A stretch of 64,000 bases of DNA from Crotophaga sulcirostris. Lineage: Eukaryota > Chordata > Aves > Cuculiformes > Crotophagidae. The notes beneath the pieces were generated by a model. The model saw only the letters and a list, made by a program, of their open reading frames with translations, was not told the DNA's origin and searched no databases. Both the position numbers and the translations under genes were made by a program. Positions 27,401 through 40,493 of the stretch are shown one piece after another. How positions within the stretch are numbered: the first letter of the stretch is position 1; every line of letters starts with the position of its first letter. The stretch lies in assembly GCA_013397455.1 (NCBI GenBank), contig VYZB01000733.1, positions 30,308 through 94,307 of the forward strand, in the 5' to 3' direction.

Positions 27401-30400
27401 ACAAAATTCAGCAGTAAGTCTTTGACAAGGATACTTGAGTCTCTCAAATCAGGCTGTTCTGCAGGAAAAAGATATGCACAAAACACACATGTATAAATAA
27501 AATACTTGCTCCACAAATTCACAAATACTTAGAATTCATTTAGGATAAAGAATAGATCATAGTGCCAGATGGTAAAATTGTGGAAGTGCCACAAGCCATA
27601 CCCTTGGAAGCACACTGTCATGAAACAGACAATATTTAGAGGCAATTTGGCTCAGTTGCAAATAAGACAGCTCTCATTATAAATTAAACCAAACCAGAAT
27701 TTATAGGTATAATAATGAGCTCTCACTGGTTTTCTTTCTGTTTACTATGGTTAACTCTCAGAACAGTGGATTCCATAGCCCAGCCCTTTGCCAGTGGATT
27801 GCTTCCTTGCCAGGAAATCTGAGCTGGGGAAGAAGCTGCAGGAGAACAGGTCCTGAAAGACAATGTGTAGACAATACTTGCCTTGGTTTGCTCTGCATGT
27901 CACTCTTGTGGCTTTTCCAGCCAGTTCTTCAAGGAAGAGAACAACAATTATTTCATACTTCCTGGTCAGGGGCAACCTGTAGTGATTAAGGCAATCAGGA
28001 GTTCAGCAGTTACAGGAAACTGTGCGGAATGATTACCGATAAAATTTAACTGTTCTTTGAAAATGGGGCTGCTGAGTACCATTGCAGCCAATTGTATGTC
28101 ATAGGGTACACCTCAGAAATACTGATTCTTTTTTTCACAGCCTTTATGAAAATAGAGCTACAGCTTCCAAATCATTAAAGATCCTTTTGAAAAATTGCTA
28201 GAATGCTACACTAATTACATTAGCTACAAAAGGGCATACACAACAGACAAGGTTAAGTCTTACGATAACTCCCTGTTCAGGCTAATCTCAGTCAATTCTT
28301 TCCCCTATGTTTCCAAAAATGAATAGATTTTTTATCCTGCACAGCTTGTAATTGCTAGGACTGCTCAATTCCTGAATTCCTTTTAAATATCACCAAGTTC
28401 CTAAACTAAATACTGTCCTTTTCAATGAAACAAGTCAAGTAATTGGTCACGTTGTCATACCACAATCGACAATTTTTCAGCTAGTGTAAATCAATATGCT
28501 TTGTAGATTTGTACACAGATTTCCACTAATAAATTGTTTGCTATAATATTCCTTTTTTTTGTCAAGTGCTCTTAAAAACATTACCTCACCAAGATCTGCA
28601 AGCGAGAAGTGGGATCAAAAACTGACATGACAGCTGCAGGTTCTAAAACTCAATAAAAAGTATCTTGTTTAAGAATTGGTGAAGTGGTATCATTTTCACT
28701 TCCATATGCCCTTTTAGAATATCAAAATGTCATAACTTTATCACTATTTAATACAGTTTGAAAATATAATTACAAGTATTATTTTTGAGCTTATGCAAAT
28801 ACACAGTATCCCTATTTCTTGTCCTCTGCAATATATTTTTACAAACATTCACTCAACAGCAGCTAAGTGTAGAATTGAGAGAGCTTGAGGAGAATTTGAA
28901 GATATATGTAAAATCAAAGCCATTCAGTTGTGATGTTACTTCAAATATGCAAATGTTCACAGACAGTAAGATAGCAGTATAAAATTAACTTTCTTAAAAA
29001 TCATGTCTTTTCTAAGCTCAAATGGATTAGCAGCAGATTTGAGTTAATTAATTACAATTACTAGCTTCCTAGGGAAACATGGCATAATAGACTCATTAAC
29101 TGAGATGTTACATTTGTTCTGCGTTTGATTTTCAGATTATTTTAACACAGTATAACATTTGTTAAAAGTTTTTGAGCCAGACACCTTTACTTACACCAAA
29201 CAGTTGCTCCCTCCATACGTGGCCCAACTGACTTCAAAGAAAACCCACTTGGGCTCTTAATTAGACATTTTCAGCCTATGAACATGAAATTCCTTCCCTC
29301 TCAGACCAATTCTGTGGTCTCTATTGAACATGAGTCAGTGGGAGCTTTTCTCTGGGAAGGACCATTGAATCTGGCTTCACATTTACTCCCTGATATTCTC
29401 TTCGCTCCTGAACAAAAGATGTGCCACCTAACCCAATGTCTAATGAAACAGCACAGGTTGTTTAAAAATGCACACCGGTGTTAATGAAGGCCTCAATTAT
29501 ATTTTTAATTTTTCATCTCTTTTCTGTTCGACGCTATTGCTAAGCAAGGAAATAAGTTACGTTTCATTTCTTTATGGAGACATAAATGTCATTAAACTCC
29601 TTATGAACCTAATAGACAGAGAACTCACTGCAGCCATTTAATACACCTGATACATAGAGAACTCCACAAAGCTATTAATAAAATCGCTCACACAAACCAC
29701 AGCACTCAGTCTAGACAATGCCAGGAACACGAAAGCCACCTCTTGGTGCATGCAGAAGATCCTCACTTTGATACACTCGTGCTATTGTCCTCTGTTTGAA
29801 AACCAAGGGAAACCCATGATGCACTTGTCAAGGAAAGCAGCAGCAAAAATGAGGAACGGGCTAATTAAAAACGGGATGAGTATTTATTTTATAGTCTTAT
29901 GTGCACTCAGGAAGTTCTGACACACAGAAGAGAAATTAAATAACTTTTCATTTTGTCTCTATGCTTTAAGAACCATGCCCAGTAAGATTACAGATAGGAG
30001 AGTGATAGGTCCAGCAGGGTTTTCTACCAATTAAGCTTCCACACTCTGGGGGTGTAGAGGTGTTTTTTGAACCATGAGTTATTTTTGCAGATATCATGGG
30101 CTGCAGTGCCAAGCCACAAAAGGGCAACGTTAAGAGCAGTGTTACAGGCTTTGCTCAGAACTGTCATGTTTTCCTGCAAGTCCAAACCTCTAAGAAGATT
30201 TCAGTGAGAGACTGAGAAAGCTCAGGTCTATAATACTATCAAAAGGATGATAGGAGTGCTTTTACCTACCCAATCTTCCAACCTTTACACTTTTGCCATC
30301 AAGGAGAAAAGCAAAAAAAAAAAAAAAGGTTTAATTACAAGTTTTAATTACAACCAGAAGATGCCAGGTTTGTACTGCTGCATGCTTAATTTTTTCAAGC

Positions 30401-32833
30401 ATCCCAAGAAGCCACAACACAGAGTCTGTTAATATCTATACCTAAAACACAGCTTTTAGATCACAACTTTTTATCTATTCATTTATTTTAAACCAAAGGC
30501 ACTGTTTATACCTGGTCTACATGCAAATAGATGTAGTATTTTGGGTACCTCTATCACACAGTTGCTTTGGGAAACATCAAATCAGGAAACAATAGAGTAA
30601 ATTAATTTTGAGTCAGTATTTCACAGTATAAAACCCCACTTTGCAGATTGACAATTCGAAGCCACACACACGCACAGAGAATTCAACAAGTGTACGTCTC
30701 ATTTGGTAGCTCTACAAGTCCAGCAAAGCACACCACAGGTATCAATTCATGCATCCACAGTCAGTATGAGACAAATTACACGAGTGTGGCACATAGCTGG
30801 AATATATCAGATCATCTTTAGAGAAACAGCATCATGAGGTAATCCATGTATTACCTTACTTTGTTCCTTGCACAGAGTGAAATTACTTGGCATAGTAATA
30901 TTTTTGGCTTAATTTTAAAGCATATTTTGAAGCTCAGATGCTTTAGCTAAAAAAAGGAAACTTCATGATAACATAAATGCATGGTATTATTATCATGTGT
31001 TTATATGATTTTTTTAGAATCTGATGTTAGAGACAGGACTGACATAGAGTCAGTTTTTCAACTTATCGAAATGTGAAGGAGTAATTAAAAAAACAAAGCT
31101 GTTTTAATGCAAAACTATACAAGGTGAGAACATACTCTTATCAAGAGACTAACTGAAGCAAAAATTTACTGAAGAACATGAGACAAATTCAGATAGTTGC
31201 CTTTATTTCAAATTTCTGTACGGAAAGCACGCATGAAATCAGATATTGGAAAGGGGGGGAAAATGGATAAAGCCACCCTGCCTGAAACTATTACATTTTT
31301 TTACAGAATATCATTTCAAAATAAATGAAAGAATTTATGAATAAACACTTAAATTTAACCATTCATGTACATTAGCCATTTATCATCTCACCTTCTCAGA
31401 AATGCATCCATATTAGAAATGGGGAGGGGGGGAATGAAAATAATGTATCTAAATTGTCCTTTTTCTACCAAATTTTCTATCTTTATTTTACTCTTTTTTA
31501 ATGCTAACTAAAATCTTTAAAAGTAATTGAGTCATTGGCTCAGCCTCAGAACTGTTTTCTGGTAAAAACAAGTCAAGACCAGTCATTTCCTATTTTCACT
31601 TATTTCCCTCAGGCTGTTAAAATGTAGGCACAGCCCCTTTTCCCCTCCGAAGGCCAGAAGGGGAACCTGCAAATCTGCTGGGATTTGGGCTGCTGCCTGA
31701 AGAATAAAAACTACTTCAGTCAGTCTCAGCACAGAGCTGTTTTACTAGGTCGATACATAAAACCAGTCTTTCCTCCAGTGTAACAACAGTAATTTGTTTC
31801 AGTTTGATAGGTCCTTCTAAATAATGGTGTCATCAGTAAACATCTGGCTTCTTCCAAGCAGATTAGGCCTCCAATGAGGAAAGTGTGTTTATAATTCTAA
31901 TTTGAAACGCAGCACATTAATATGCTGATTCTCATAATGTTTGCCTTAACCTGTTTGGAGAAATTACGACTACAAATATCTTGTACACAACACCTCTAAA
32001 CTACCGGCTTGTACAAACACCGCAAGAGCCGACGCAGTCCTGTGCAGATGATTAGGAGCCACTTCAGAAGCAATCATGATTAGCGCGCTGGCTCGGAGCC
32101 ATCTCTTACACATAAACAAAGCATCTGTTTCTGAGTTCCTGTCCCAGGCTAATAGACCCACCTCCACTATTACTAATAAGCCCATTCAAGAGATCCAGAT
32201 GGTCCTATCTGAAACAGCCCTGCCTTTTTCCTGAGCTAGGCAAACCAGAGCCGTGGAACCGGAGTTGGCTCCAAATCATATTTCCTTGGGCTCTAGGAGC
32301 CAGTAAAACAACACTTAAACTGGCTCCACAAAAGAAGAATACAAATGCTGGGGTACCATCCATTATTTAGATTTGGTGTGAGGCCAACATCTGCCCATCC
32401 AGATGATCCTTTCATGTAGGTGCCGTGCAGGAAGATGAGAAGTACAGAGCACTTCTGCAGGAGTTGCTGTATTGCAATGCAGACTGTCAACATTCCTTGC
32501 GGGATTTTTTGCAGACTTTGCAAATCCCTGCCTGCAGCCAAGCAGTGCTGCTCAGCTGTCCTTGCTGCACACTGGGCGTACTTGACAATCGGGTGGTTTT
32601 ACATATTTAATAAAGTGTCCTATTTAATTAGTAGAACAGGGCTTTAAAAAGGATCTTGTGCTCCTTAGCAGTGACTGAAAGTTGACAGCCAAACAGCAGC
32701 ACTTGGCTGGTTCAGTTCTAACATCTCTTTTCTTTCCTGTAACTCAAGTTTTCATTTAACCAATTCAGTTTCTAGGTATATTATAATGAAGATACTCCAC
32801 AAGCCAAGGAGTTAATACTGGGGTTGTTAATGC
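24409..32833. other. Intergenic, one old CR1 relic, no gene recognised
   Basis: Apart from the diverged CR1 at 27.1 kb this is unannotatable AT-rich sequence. Candidate regulatory-looking stretches are at about 29.44-29.65 and 31.85-32.11 kb. Short open frames at 32.4-32.6 kb have no recognised homology. G runs occur at about 31.25 and 31.42 kb. Confidence 0.6.
27089..27230 (-). mobile_element. Old, diverged CR1 LINE fragment
   Basis: Read on the minus strand, the fragment keeps CCTGGAGGTGTTTAAAAAAC, a CTAAACCATGG-like word in reverse, GGTTGGACTCAATGATCTCG and a CACAGAATC-type end near 27089. It lacks part of the usual core and has many substitutions and small deletions. It is therefore an older CR1 lineage than the other copies here. 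The boundary near 27230 is approximate. Confidence 0.75.
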
Positions 32834-33217
32834 TGGGGTTGTTTAGCCTGAAAAAGAGGAGGCTCAGGGGTGACCTTACTGCTCTCTACAACTGCCTGAA
32901 AGGAGGTTGGAGTCAGGCAGGGGTTGGTCTCCTCTCTCAGGTGACCAGTGACAGAACTAGAGGACACGGACTCAAGCTTCGTCAGGGGAGGTTTAGGCTT
33001 GATATTAGGAAGAAATTCTTCCCTGCAAGGGTGATTGGCCATTGGAATGCGCTGCCCAGGGAGGTGGTGGAGTCGCTGTCCCTGGAGGTGTTTAAGAGGA
33101 GACTGGATGAGGCACTCAGTGCCATGATTTAGATGATGGGTTGGTGCTAGTGTTGGGTTATAGGTTGGACTCGATGATCTCAGAGGTCCTTTCCAACCTT
33201 GTAATACTGTGATACTG
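32834..33217 (+). mobile_element. CR1 LINE fragment with end of ORF2 and complete 3' end
   Basis: 5'-truncated CR1. It keeps about 98 codons of the ORF2 C-terminus ([18 protein letters not shown] to [11 protein letters not shown], stop at about 33130-33132) with no internal stop. It then has the 3' UTR core and the tail GTAATACTGTGATACTG. This is the C-terminal region downstream of reverse transcriptase, so it cannot act alone. It lacks the 6-nt insertion seen in the 40.5 and 63.6 kb copies. Confidence 0.95.
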
Positions 33218-36200
33218 CAAGGAAAGTCATAACTGACCTGCCCTAGGAAGACTTCTAGAGAGAAACCTCTTTATATTTTATTTAGAAGCAAACAGAGAGG
33301 TGGCAGTTAGGGACAGGGAGGATATTTAGGTTGCCCGCCCTATCAAACCATGTATAAGGAGAACTTCATATTCCCCTTTCCACTACGATGCACAGGGTGC
33401 TTTGTTCCACTATTCTGGTAACTGAATTTCAGCAGAGTGTATGTCTGCATGAACTATCAAAGACAATTCACTACAGCAGGAGCAAATGACCTTCACTGTA
33501 GGAAAAGCAGCAGGTCCCGTCACCCCTAGAAGTCAGGAAGTTTTGCAGAGATTAAGTCCTTTTGGAACAGCACAGCCACAGCGAGCACGCTTCTTGTGCA
33601 CTCATATCCCGAAGCTACAGACCAAAAAAATGCTTTACTTTTGTCTGATGGAGATACCAGCAGATTTGCACAATATAAACCTCCCCAAACACGGATATCT
33701 TCCCTCTACCTTGCCAGCAGAGTCAGAAAAAATAATCACTGTATGAGGGGAAAAAAAAAAAAAACCCTCATGGAAATGTATTGAAACAATTGAGTCCTCT
33801 CACTCCTCTTCATTAAAGGCAGGTTCCACAGTAGTTATTGAAGTTCTCTGGGATCTCTTGGGATAAAAGCCAGAATATAAATGTGCACAGTACTGTTTTC
33901 ATATTTTCTTCATACTGCTAGTCTTGGGAGCTATGCACACAGGGCATCACTTTATTTTAAAGGAAAGCTGTGAAACACAGTCCAGTTTACAACTCAGATC
34001 AAGAGTGACCCTGAAACTCTGTCACTGTCCACACCAGCAGCTGAGACCCCAGCTAGACTTTCCTCGGAACATAAAGATTTTAGTGAAAGGTGGGAAACCT
34101 GTATCATCCTGTTGCTGCAAGGATTTCAGCTGTTTTTCCTTGAAGAGATTATTTCAGTGCGGGCAAGCAAATAATCTCTTTCTGCATTCCTAGAACACAC
34201 TACTGTGTACACATGGAAAGAGCGACACATACGTTCCAGGTTTTCTCACTTCACATTCTGAATTGCACATGACTGGGCATTTTGTAGGGCGGGAAGAGGG
34301 GGGTGTTTTGTTTGTTTGTTTTTCCCACTGAGGAGTAGAAAGAGAGGGCTAAGTAGAAAAAGGAAGAGAGGAAAACCGATCAGAAGAAAAATCTAACCTG
34401 TTGTTTCAAGAGGAAAAGCAGATTCATGGTTCTTGCAGACTTCATACAACTCACAAAATAAAATGTATGGCACTGACACCAAGAATTGCCTTCTCTAGGT
34501 ATTGCTGAGACTGGCATTTTCTTGCAGACTTTGCCGAAGTATTCGTAATAAATCTTCGGGATTAATTCTACCCTCTAAGAAAGTTGGTTTAACAGGAAAA
34601 TTGGGAATTAACTCTTAATTCAGCAGAACATCAGACGTCCTGAGCAGCCACTTCCTAAAGACAGAATTACCAAAGTTTAAAGTGAGGTGGTGCCCACCTC
34701 AATCTGTTACTTACAGAATAGGAAAAAAAAAAACCAAACCAAAACAGAAAGCCTTCTGTCATTTGCACAGGGTATGAAATTATCTGTACCTCTACTAGAC
34801 AACTACCCTGTGACAAAGATCAAAGATCTTCCCCTTATACTCCTCTGCCACAGCAACCTGCTTTACCAAAGATAATTCCCTCATGGAATCACTCAATTTT
34901 TGCCTCCTCTAGACTGATCATGAGCCCTTATCAATTTCATCACAGCACAGGGATTATCGATCTAATGAAAAATCTCAATGTGGTGTCATTTTTCAGAAAA
35001 GCCTTCAAACATGATTTCCACTATTAACATGTTTGAATTAAAGCACAATGGATATATTGTGAAATGGCACGAAACGTGCCCTATCACTCCTTTTAAGCTG
35101 AAGAGTTGAGATCTCTTTGCTTAATACCCCCCACCAAATGTTAATGCACATTTTATTTAATGCCTAGTTTTTGTGTGCTGAATTAGCTCACGACGCAGCC
35201 GAGTGTCCCTTGTGAGCAAGTGCTCCATTTGCACATGTCAAGCATCCTGGTCTATTTAGTCCTATCCCAACTGCTTAATGTCTGAAACAGAAGCATCCAC
35301 TACATTCTTCTTGATCTAAACAGCTAATTTAATACCCTTGGACAAAAGGGGCCTGGTGTTTTGGTAAGCTCCCATGGGCCTAACTATCACAAAGAAGGGA
35401 TTGTTGAATACACACATAAAAAAAGGCAGAGATAGGAGGCAGGCAGTCTGATCTTTATGACCCACTGATTATTCTATCAGTAAGTAGAAGCATAAATCTA
35501 GTTCCTGACCTAACAAAACACTGTTTTACTTCTCTTTACTCTATATTTCATCTTTTATAGCCAATAAAACATTAAACATTACAAAAGGTTATGTTCTCAC
35601 CAATATTTTCACTAAATGACAATAAATTCCAAGTTAAGCCCAGCAGAGGTTTGAACAGCAGCTCTCCTGGCAGTTGTTTGATGCTCTTCTTGCAGCTCAC
35701 TGTGAATACGTGAGTGCCACTAATAGCAAGAAAGCCCATCTGGAAAATCTGACACTGAATTTGAATCAGTCTAATGACCCTCTTAATGATTTAATGGCAA
35801 ATCTATACACTAATACAAAGTTGAGCTATTTTCCAATTATCTGGTGTAGTATTTACTGTTACCTTGCCTTTTTTAACATCCTCAAACACCAAAATCGTTA
35901 TCCATTTTCTTAGCTGATCTCCCTGAGCTTTATATCAAGGCTCTAGACTTTTCCTGGTTTCTATTTCACATGAGTTGAGGGGAAAATTGATAGAATTGTA
36001 GGAAGAAAAACAAAAAGGAGAGAGATGAAGGGACTTCATAAGGATCAGGAAGGGAGCAGACTAAATCTTTAATCCCTTGCAAAGCTAAGTACTCTGGTCA
36101 CCCAGACTATATGTGTATGAAAGACAGGCAGAATGGAAAATGGGTCTGAAAAACGATATGGTCCAGTGATTTGGAAGAGAGTGGCAGAACTTGCAGTCAT

Positions 36201-38251
36201 TTTGAACTGGATACAGAAAAAAACCCCAAACACTCAGAATCACTGATCAGCAGATTCCCAGAAGACTGCAGAGATGACAAAGAGCACTGGCAGGACTGAC
36301 ACTGCGAGACACAGAGAACAGTTCTCCTATCACAGCACAGACTTTCCCCAAATGTTTCAGTCCAACTTGGTCACCAGTTGTTCTGTTTATTCCATGAAGC
36401 ACTTGATATTTAACTGCATTCTCATCTCAGGTGCCTGGCCCCAAGTTTTCAAAGACCCACAACTGTCCCAGTGTAATACCCGCAGCTCAGACAGCTGTGA
36501 GAGTACTTACCCACCTGGGAAAATAAACTCAGATACACAGGCCTTGAAAATTGGACCTGTACTTCAAAATGCATCTCCCAGGCAGCATTTGAGCTGAAAC
36601 ACAATCGTTAATGGTCAACAATCCTGAAGAACTGAAATTTGGAACTGCAAGTATTAGTGCAAAAAATTCGTCATCTGTTGTAGTAGGATTGCTATATCAG
36701 GAATTAGTTAAGTATATATATGTATTAAATTCAAATGGAAGAAATTAATCTTTACTTTATAAGGGAAACTGAGGCACAGGTAAACTAAATATCTTGGATA
36801 ATGCCACACAATAGACGAAGAACATCAGGGAAACTGCAATCAGATAATTCTTTCCCACACAGTGTTTCTTTTCTTCTATCAATAAGTGCAAACTGCTGCC
36901 AGACTAATTAAACAGAGAACTGTACACCTTAGAAAAATTATTTTAAATAAATGCAGTCACAACTACATTAGGAAGTTGCAGAAAATGTTAGCTAGCACCT
37001 TGTTTGGGGGGAGGACAGCCATACTTAAAAACACTTTAACTACCACATTAATCCTGATTCAAGAGCATTTTCACAACTGAATTCACGTCTATTTATGATT
37101 TGTGACAACCCATATGATCCTTTCAGTTCTGCTTTTTCTAAAACAATGAGATTTTCTAGTAGACTAAGAACATGCGATGACAAAGACTAAGCTAAGAGAT
37201 AAAGAAAGTCTGAGATCAAACAGCCAGGACACCTGCAAGCCCAGTATCTGCACTGTTTGAGAGAAACTCTGAACAAGATCAGTGGAGCCCTGTCCTGGCT
37301 GAAGGGCCTGCAACACCTCAAATCCTGGTAAACACCTGGTGTCAGGAGGCAGCCACGCAATACGAGACTCAGAGGCTGAAAGGTAAGAGGACATCTAATT
37401 CCCATTGCTAAAAAGAATGAGTCCGGATCCTCAAAGACACCGGAGTGACAAATACTCTACCCCGAAGACTGAAGACCCAGACTGGAATTTATAGATGACT
37501 CGAGTCGAGCGTTTCACTTTCCTGGGACAGCTCAGGCAGGTTCTGACAGCCACATCACACCAGGGATCACAGTGCTACTTTCTCATCTTGCAGGTTTCGT
37601 TTCACAGCATTCCCTTCTTTCCTTTCTAATATTTAACCAGAGCAAATCAATCTGAACATGTGAGCTATTTATGCATCTAAAGCCAAGGTGTTTTCTGAGC
37701 CGCGACCTACACTAATCCAAGATATATGCAACACAATTCATTAAAACAAGAGGGAGAAAAAGTAGATTGCAGTTTCTCTTCTTGGGTTCTGTGCTGCTGA
37801 GACTGAGCTTGATGCGTGCACACTTGGTCAGCTTCTGGATATTCTGTCAGTTCACCAGTTACCTCACCGAGCTGCGTTATTTTGAGTCTTTTGGCTGCTA
37901 CCCTGTTCCAACAACTTGTTTTAAAACATCATCATCCCCAATTACACATACAGCAGCTTATTTCTGAAATAACTGCACTTCTGATTTCTCTCCACAATCC
38001 TGTCTCCTGAGTCTGGTAATAAACGGCAGAGGGAGGAAATAATTTAAAAAGTCAAATCCCACCTTATTAGTTTATGATATTCTTCTACCTGACACACACA
38101 GACTAATAGAGCTCATATCCAGGCAGGCTTTGAACTGACAGGCCAACTCCATTTTCCCAAAGTAAAATAAATTAGACCAAGACAGAAGAGGTCCAGAAAA
38201 AGGAGGAAAATTTTCCCATCTACCCACATCAAACTTGCAGCATGTGAGACA
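33218..38251. other. Intergenic, no gene recognised
   Basis: Between two CR1 copies. Contains a poly(A) run near 33.75 kb, a G-rich patch (GGGCGGGAAGAGGGGGG) near 34.29 kb and a regulatory-looking stretch at about 35.15-35.30 kb. Open frames up to 107 codons (36274-36597) have no recognisable domain. Confidence 0.6.
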
Positions 38252-38352
38252 TGCCATGGTTTAGATGATGAGTTGGTGTTAGTGTTGGGTTATAGGTTGG
38301 ACTTGATGATCTCAGAGGTCCTTTCCAACCTTGTAATACTGTGATATTGTGA
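38252..38352 (+). mobile_element. CR1 LINE fragment, 3' UTR only
   Basis: Begins TGCCATGGTTTAGATGATG, exactly at the ORF2 stop region. It runs through the 3' UTR core to GTAATACTGTGATATTGTGA, about 100 bp in all. Only a few substitutions separate it from the 32.8 kb copy, so it is a recent insertion. Confidence 0.93.
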
Positions 38353-39578
38353 TCTGAATGTAATCATAAAATAAAATGTGGTTGCTTTAGCAAGACTTTC
38401 ACATTTAAAAAAAAGGCAGAAAACCAGTCTGCCACTGTCCCGGATGTACTTACAACTTAGAGCAGCTTCATTTCACCTCGATTGACCCCAGAAATTGGCT
38501 AAAAATCCTCTAACATAAAGGGTTTTAAAGGAAACTATGAAAACCTTGTAATGCGGAGTACATTTGCCATACACAGATTTGCAAGAGACTGGGAAAAAAA
38601 ATCCTCCTGTAATCCGTCATTTGCAGTAACAACATTAGGATGTAGTCCCAGCCCAGAACCACAACCTGTTTTCTGCTTTCCCACTTACAGGGAAAAACAT
38701 TCCTACAGTGAGGAAGGAAATTCAGAACTGAGAGGTCACAGTAAAACCTAAAACACACCTAAAGTGGTCCAAGCACCATGGTTTTTTTTTTCATGGGGAG
38801 GAAAAAATAGACCTGGGAGAGAAGTTAGATCCCTTCTCATTAATGTATTTATTGTACAACGTCAACTGTTGCTTTACTGATGTATTTATGTACATCACCG
38901 TTGATATATTTGTCACAAGTTAATTGCACTACCATCTCAGGAACAAAATGTCATTTACTGGATAATCATAGAAAGCCTACAAAATAATACTTATTTAATG
39001 ATTCTATTGCAAAATTTCTTTTATTTTTTTTCTAAATTATTTGCCCATCTTTAGAACTTCATAAATCTAGAAGATTTTAGAAAAGGTTATTTTTTCCTTG
39101 CATTTTTTGAAATAAATTCAAACACTATTAAAGCTACTTTAAATAAGCCTTTCTCTTTCTTGCAATATATTCTAATTGCAAAATATTTCATAAATCCATT
39201 ATTTCATAAGATGATCATTTTGGATCAGATAATTAATCCTGATTTCTACATAGAAGTGATAAAATAGATTTCATAAGTATTCTTTCAATAATAAAAATAA
39301 AAGCAGATTTTCAGATAAGTTCTGTGTATGCATAGAAATAGCCTCCACAAGCAGTCTTAAAGGTTGTTTTCACTTTGCAAGGAAACAGTTACCTGAAAAT
39401 AAGCAGATATAAACCAGTCAGATAAGGACTCTTAGCAGAGGAGAGAAGAATATTGACCAGATTACTTACCAGCTATTCAACTGGAAATTCATAAGCAATA
39501 TACTCTGATCCACAATTAACATACTTGCATACTTTCCTTCTAACCAACCTTCTTAAATAGCAAGACATGATTTTTTTT

Positions 39579-39598
39579 CCTGTTAAACATTTAACAGG
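39579..39598. repeat. Perfect 9-bp inverted repeat with 2-nt loop
   Basis: CCTGTTAAACATTTAACAGG pairs 9 with 9 bases around a CA loop. It follows a run of eight T. Only its symmetry is shown; no role is assigned. Confidence 0.8.
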
Positions 39599-39704
39599 AC
39601 CTTAAATAAACCATACTAAAAAATAAGTTCAATTAATACTTTTTCTTAAGACACTAAAAATGTATAAGCTGAACAAACAAAATAACATCACGTAACTGAA
39701 CAAA

Positions 39705-39744
39705 TTCTTTCGGTATTAAAATTTTTCTTTCGGTATTAAAATTT
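39705..39744. repeat. 20-bp perfect tandem duplication
   Basis: Two exact copies of TTCTTTCGGTATTAAAATTT, back to back. Confidence 0.93.
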
Positions 39745-40493
39745 TAAAAACAGTCCCTGATGTGAGTACATCAGTCACAATGAGAAGTAAAGGAAGATTA
39801 ATACACATGCAAAAAAGGAAATATATCCTTTAGAAAAGCTACTTTAATGGCACGTATACTTTATTATTAGTAATGACAGTGAAAATGCAAAGAGTGTGCA
39901 ATGGTCATAGCAATTAAATTCCAAAGTGGTAACCTGAATATAACAAAAGATATGGTGATGTATTTAATTTTCAATGGAGAAAATATGAATGAATATCTGT
40001 TTTAAGTCAGGAAGCAGCAGATAATTTCAAGATCAAGACCACTTCCTCTTAAAGAAAGTGGAGGAAAATTCCTTTACAGTTATTGTCATTATAAATGCAT
40101 TTTTTGAAAGATTATTTTCTGAAAATCTTTCCGTTTTTAAAATTCATAATGGCTAAAAGGTAAGAAATCATTTGAATTGCCTACGTCCAAAAAAGAGCAA
40201 TTATAAAATTTGGTGAGGTATTCCAGAGAACACAGCCAATTTCTAGATACTTAAAAAGTACTGGAAGATTAAAGTGAATTTTTGACATGAAAGCTTAGTG
40301 TTAGGGAATGTAAATGTTTGGAGAGAGCAGAGTTCATAATATGTAGAGACAGATGAGGATTTTGTTTTGTTTTGACTGCAGGAACGCCTGACGCTTTCTC
40401 CGAGCTCCCTCTTGTGAGCAGTTGCTGACAGAGCAACAACAGCACCAGCAGGGCTGGGATAACACATCAAAAGCAATTTCATACTATTTTGAT

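Larger units (their letters stand above)
38353..40493. other. Intergenic, AT-rich, no gene recognised
   Basis: Very AT-rich, with the hairpin at 39579 and the 20-bp duplication at 39705. Nothing else supported. Confidence 0.6.

Noticed and set aside
34287..34304. G-rich patch as a G-quadruplex
   Set aside because: The runs GGG C GGG AAGA GGGGGG do not give four clean G3 runs; at best a weak two-tetrad structure.
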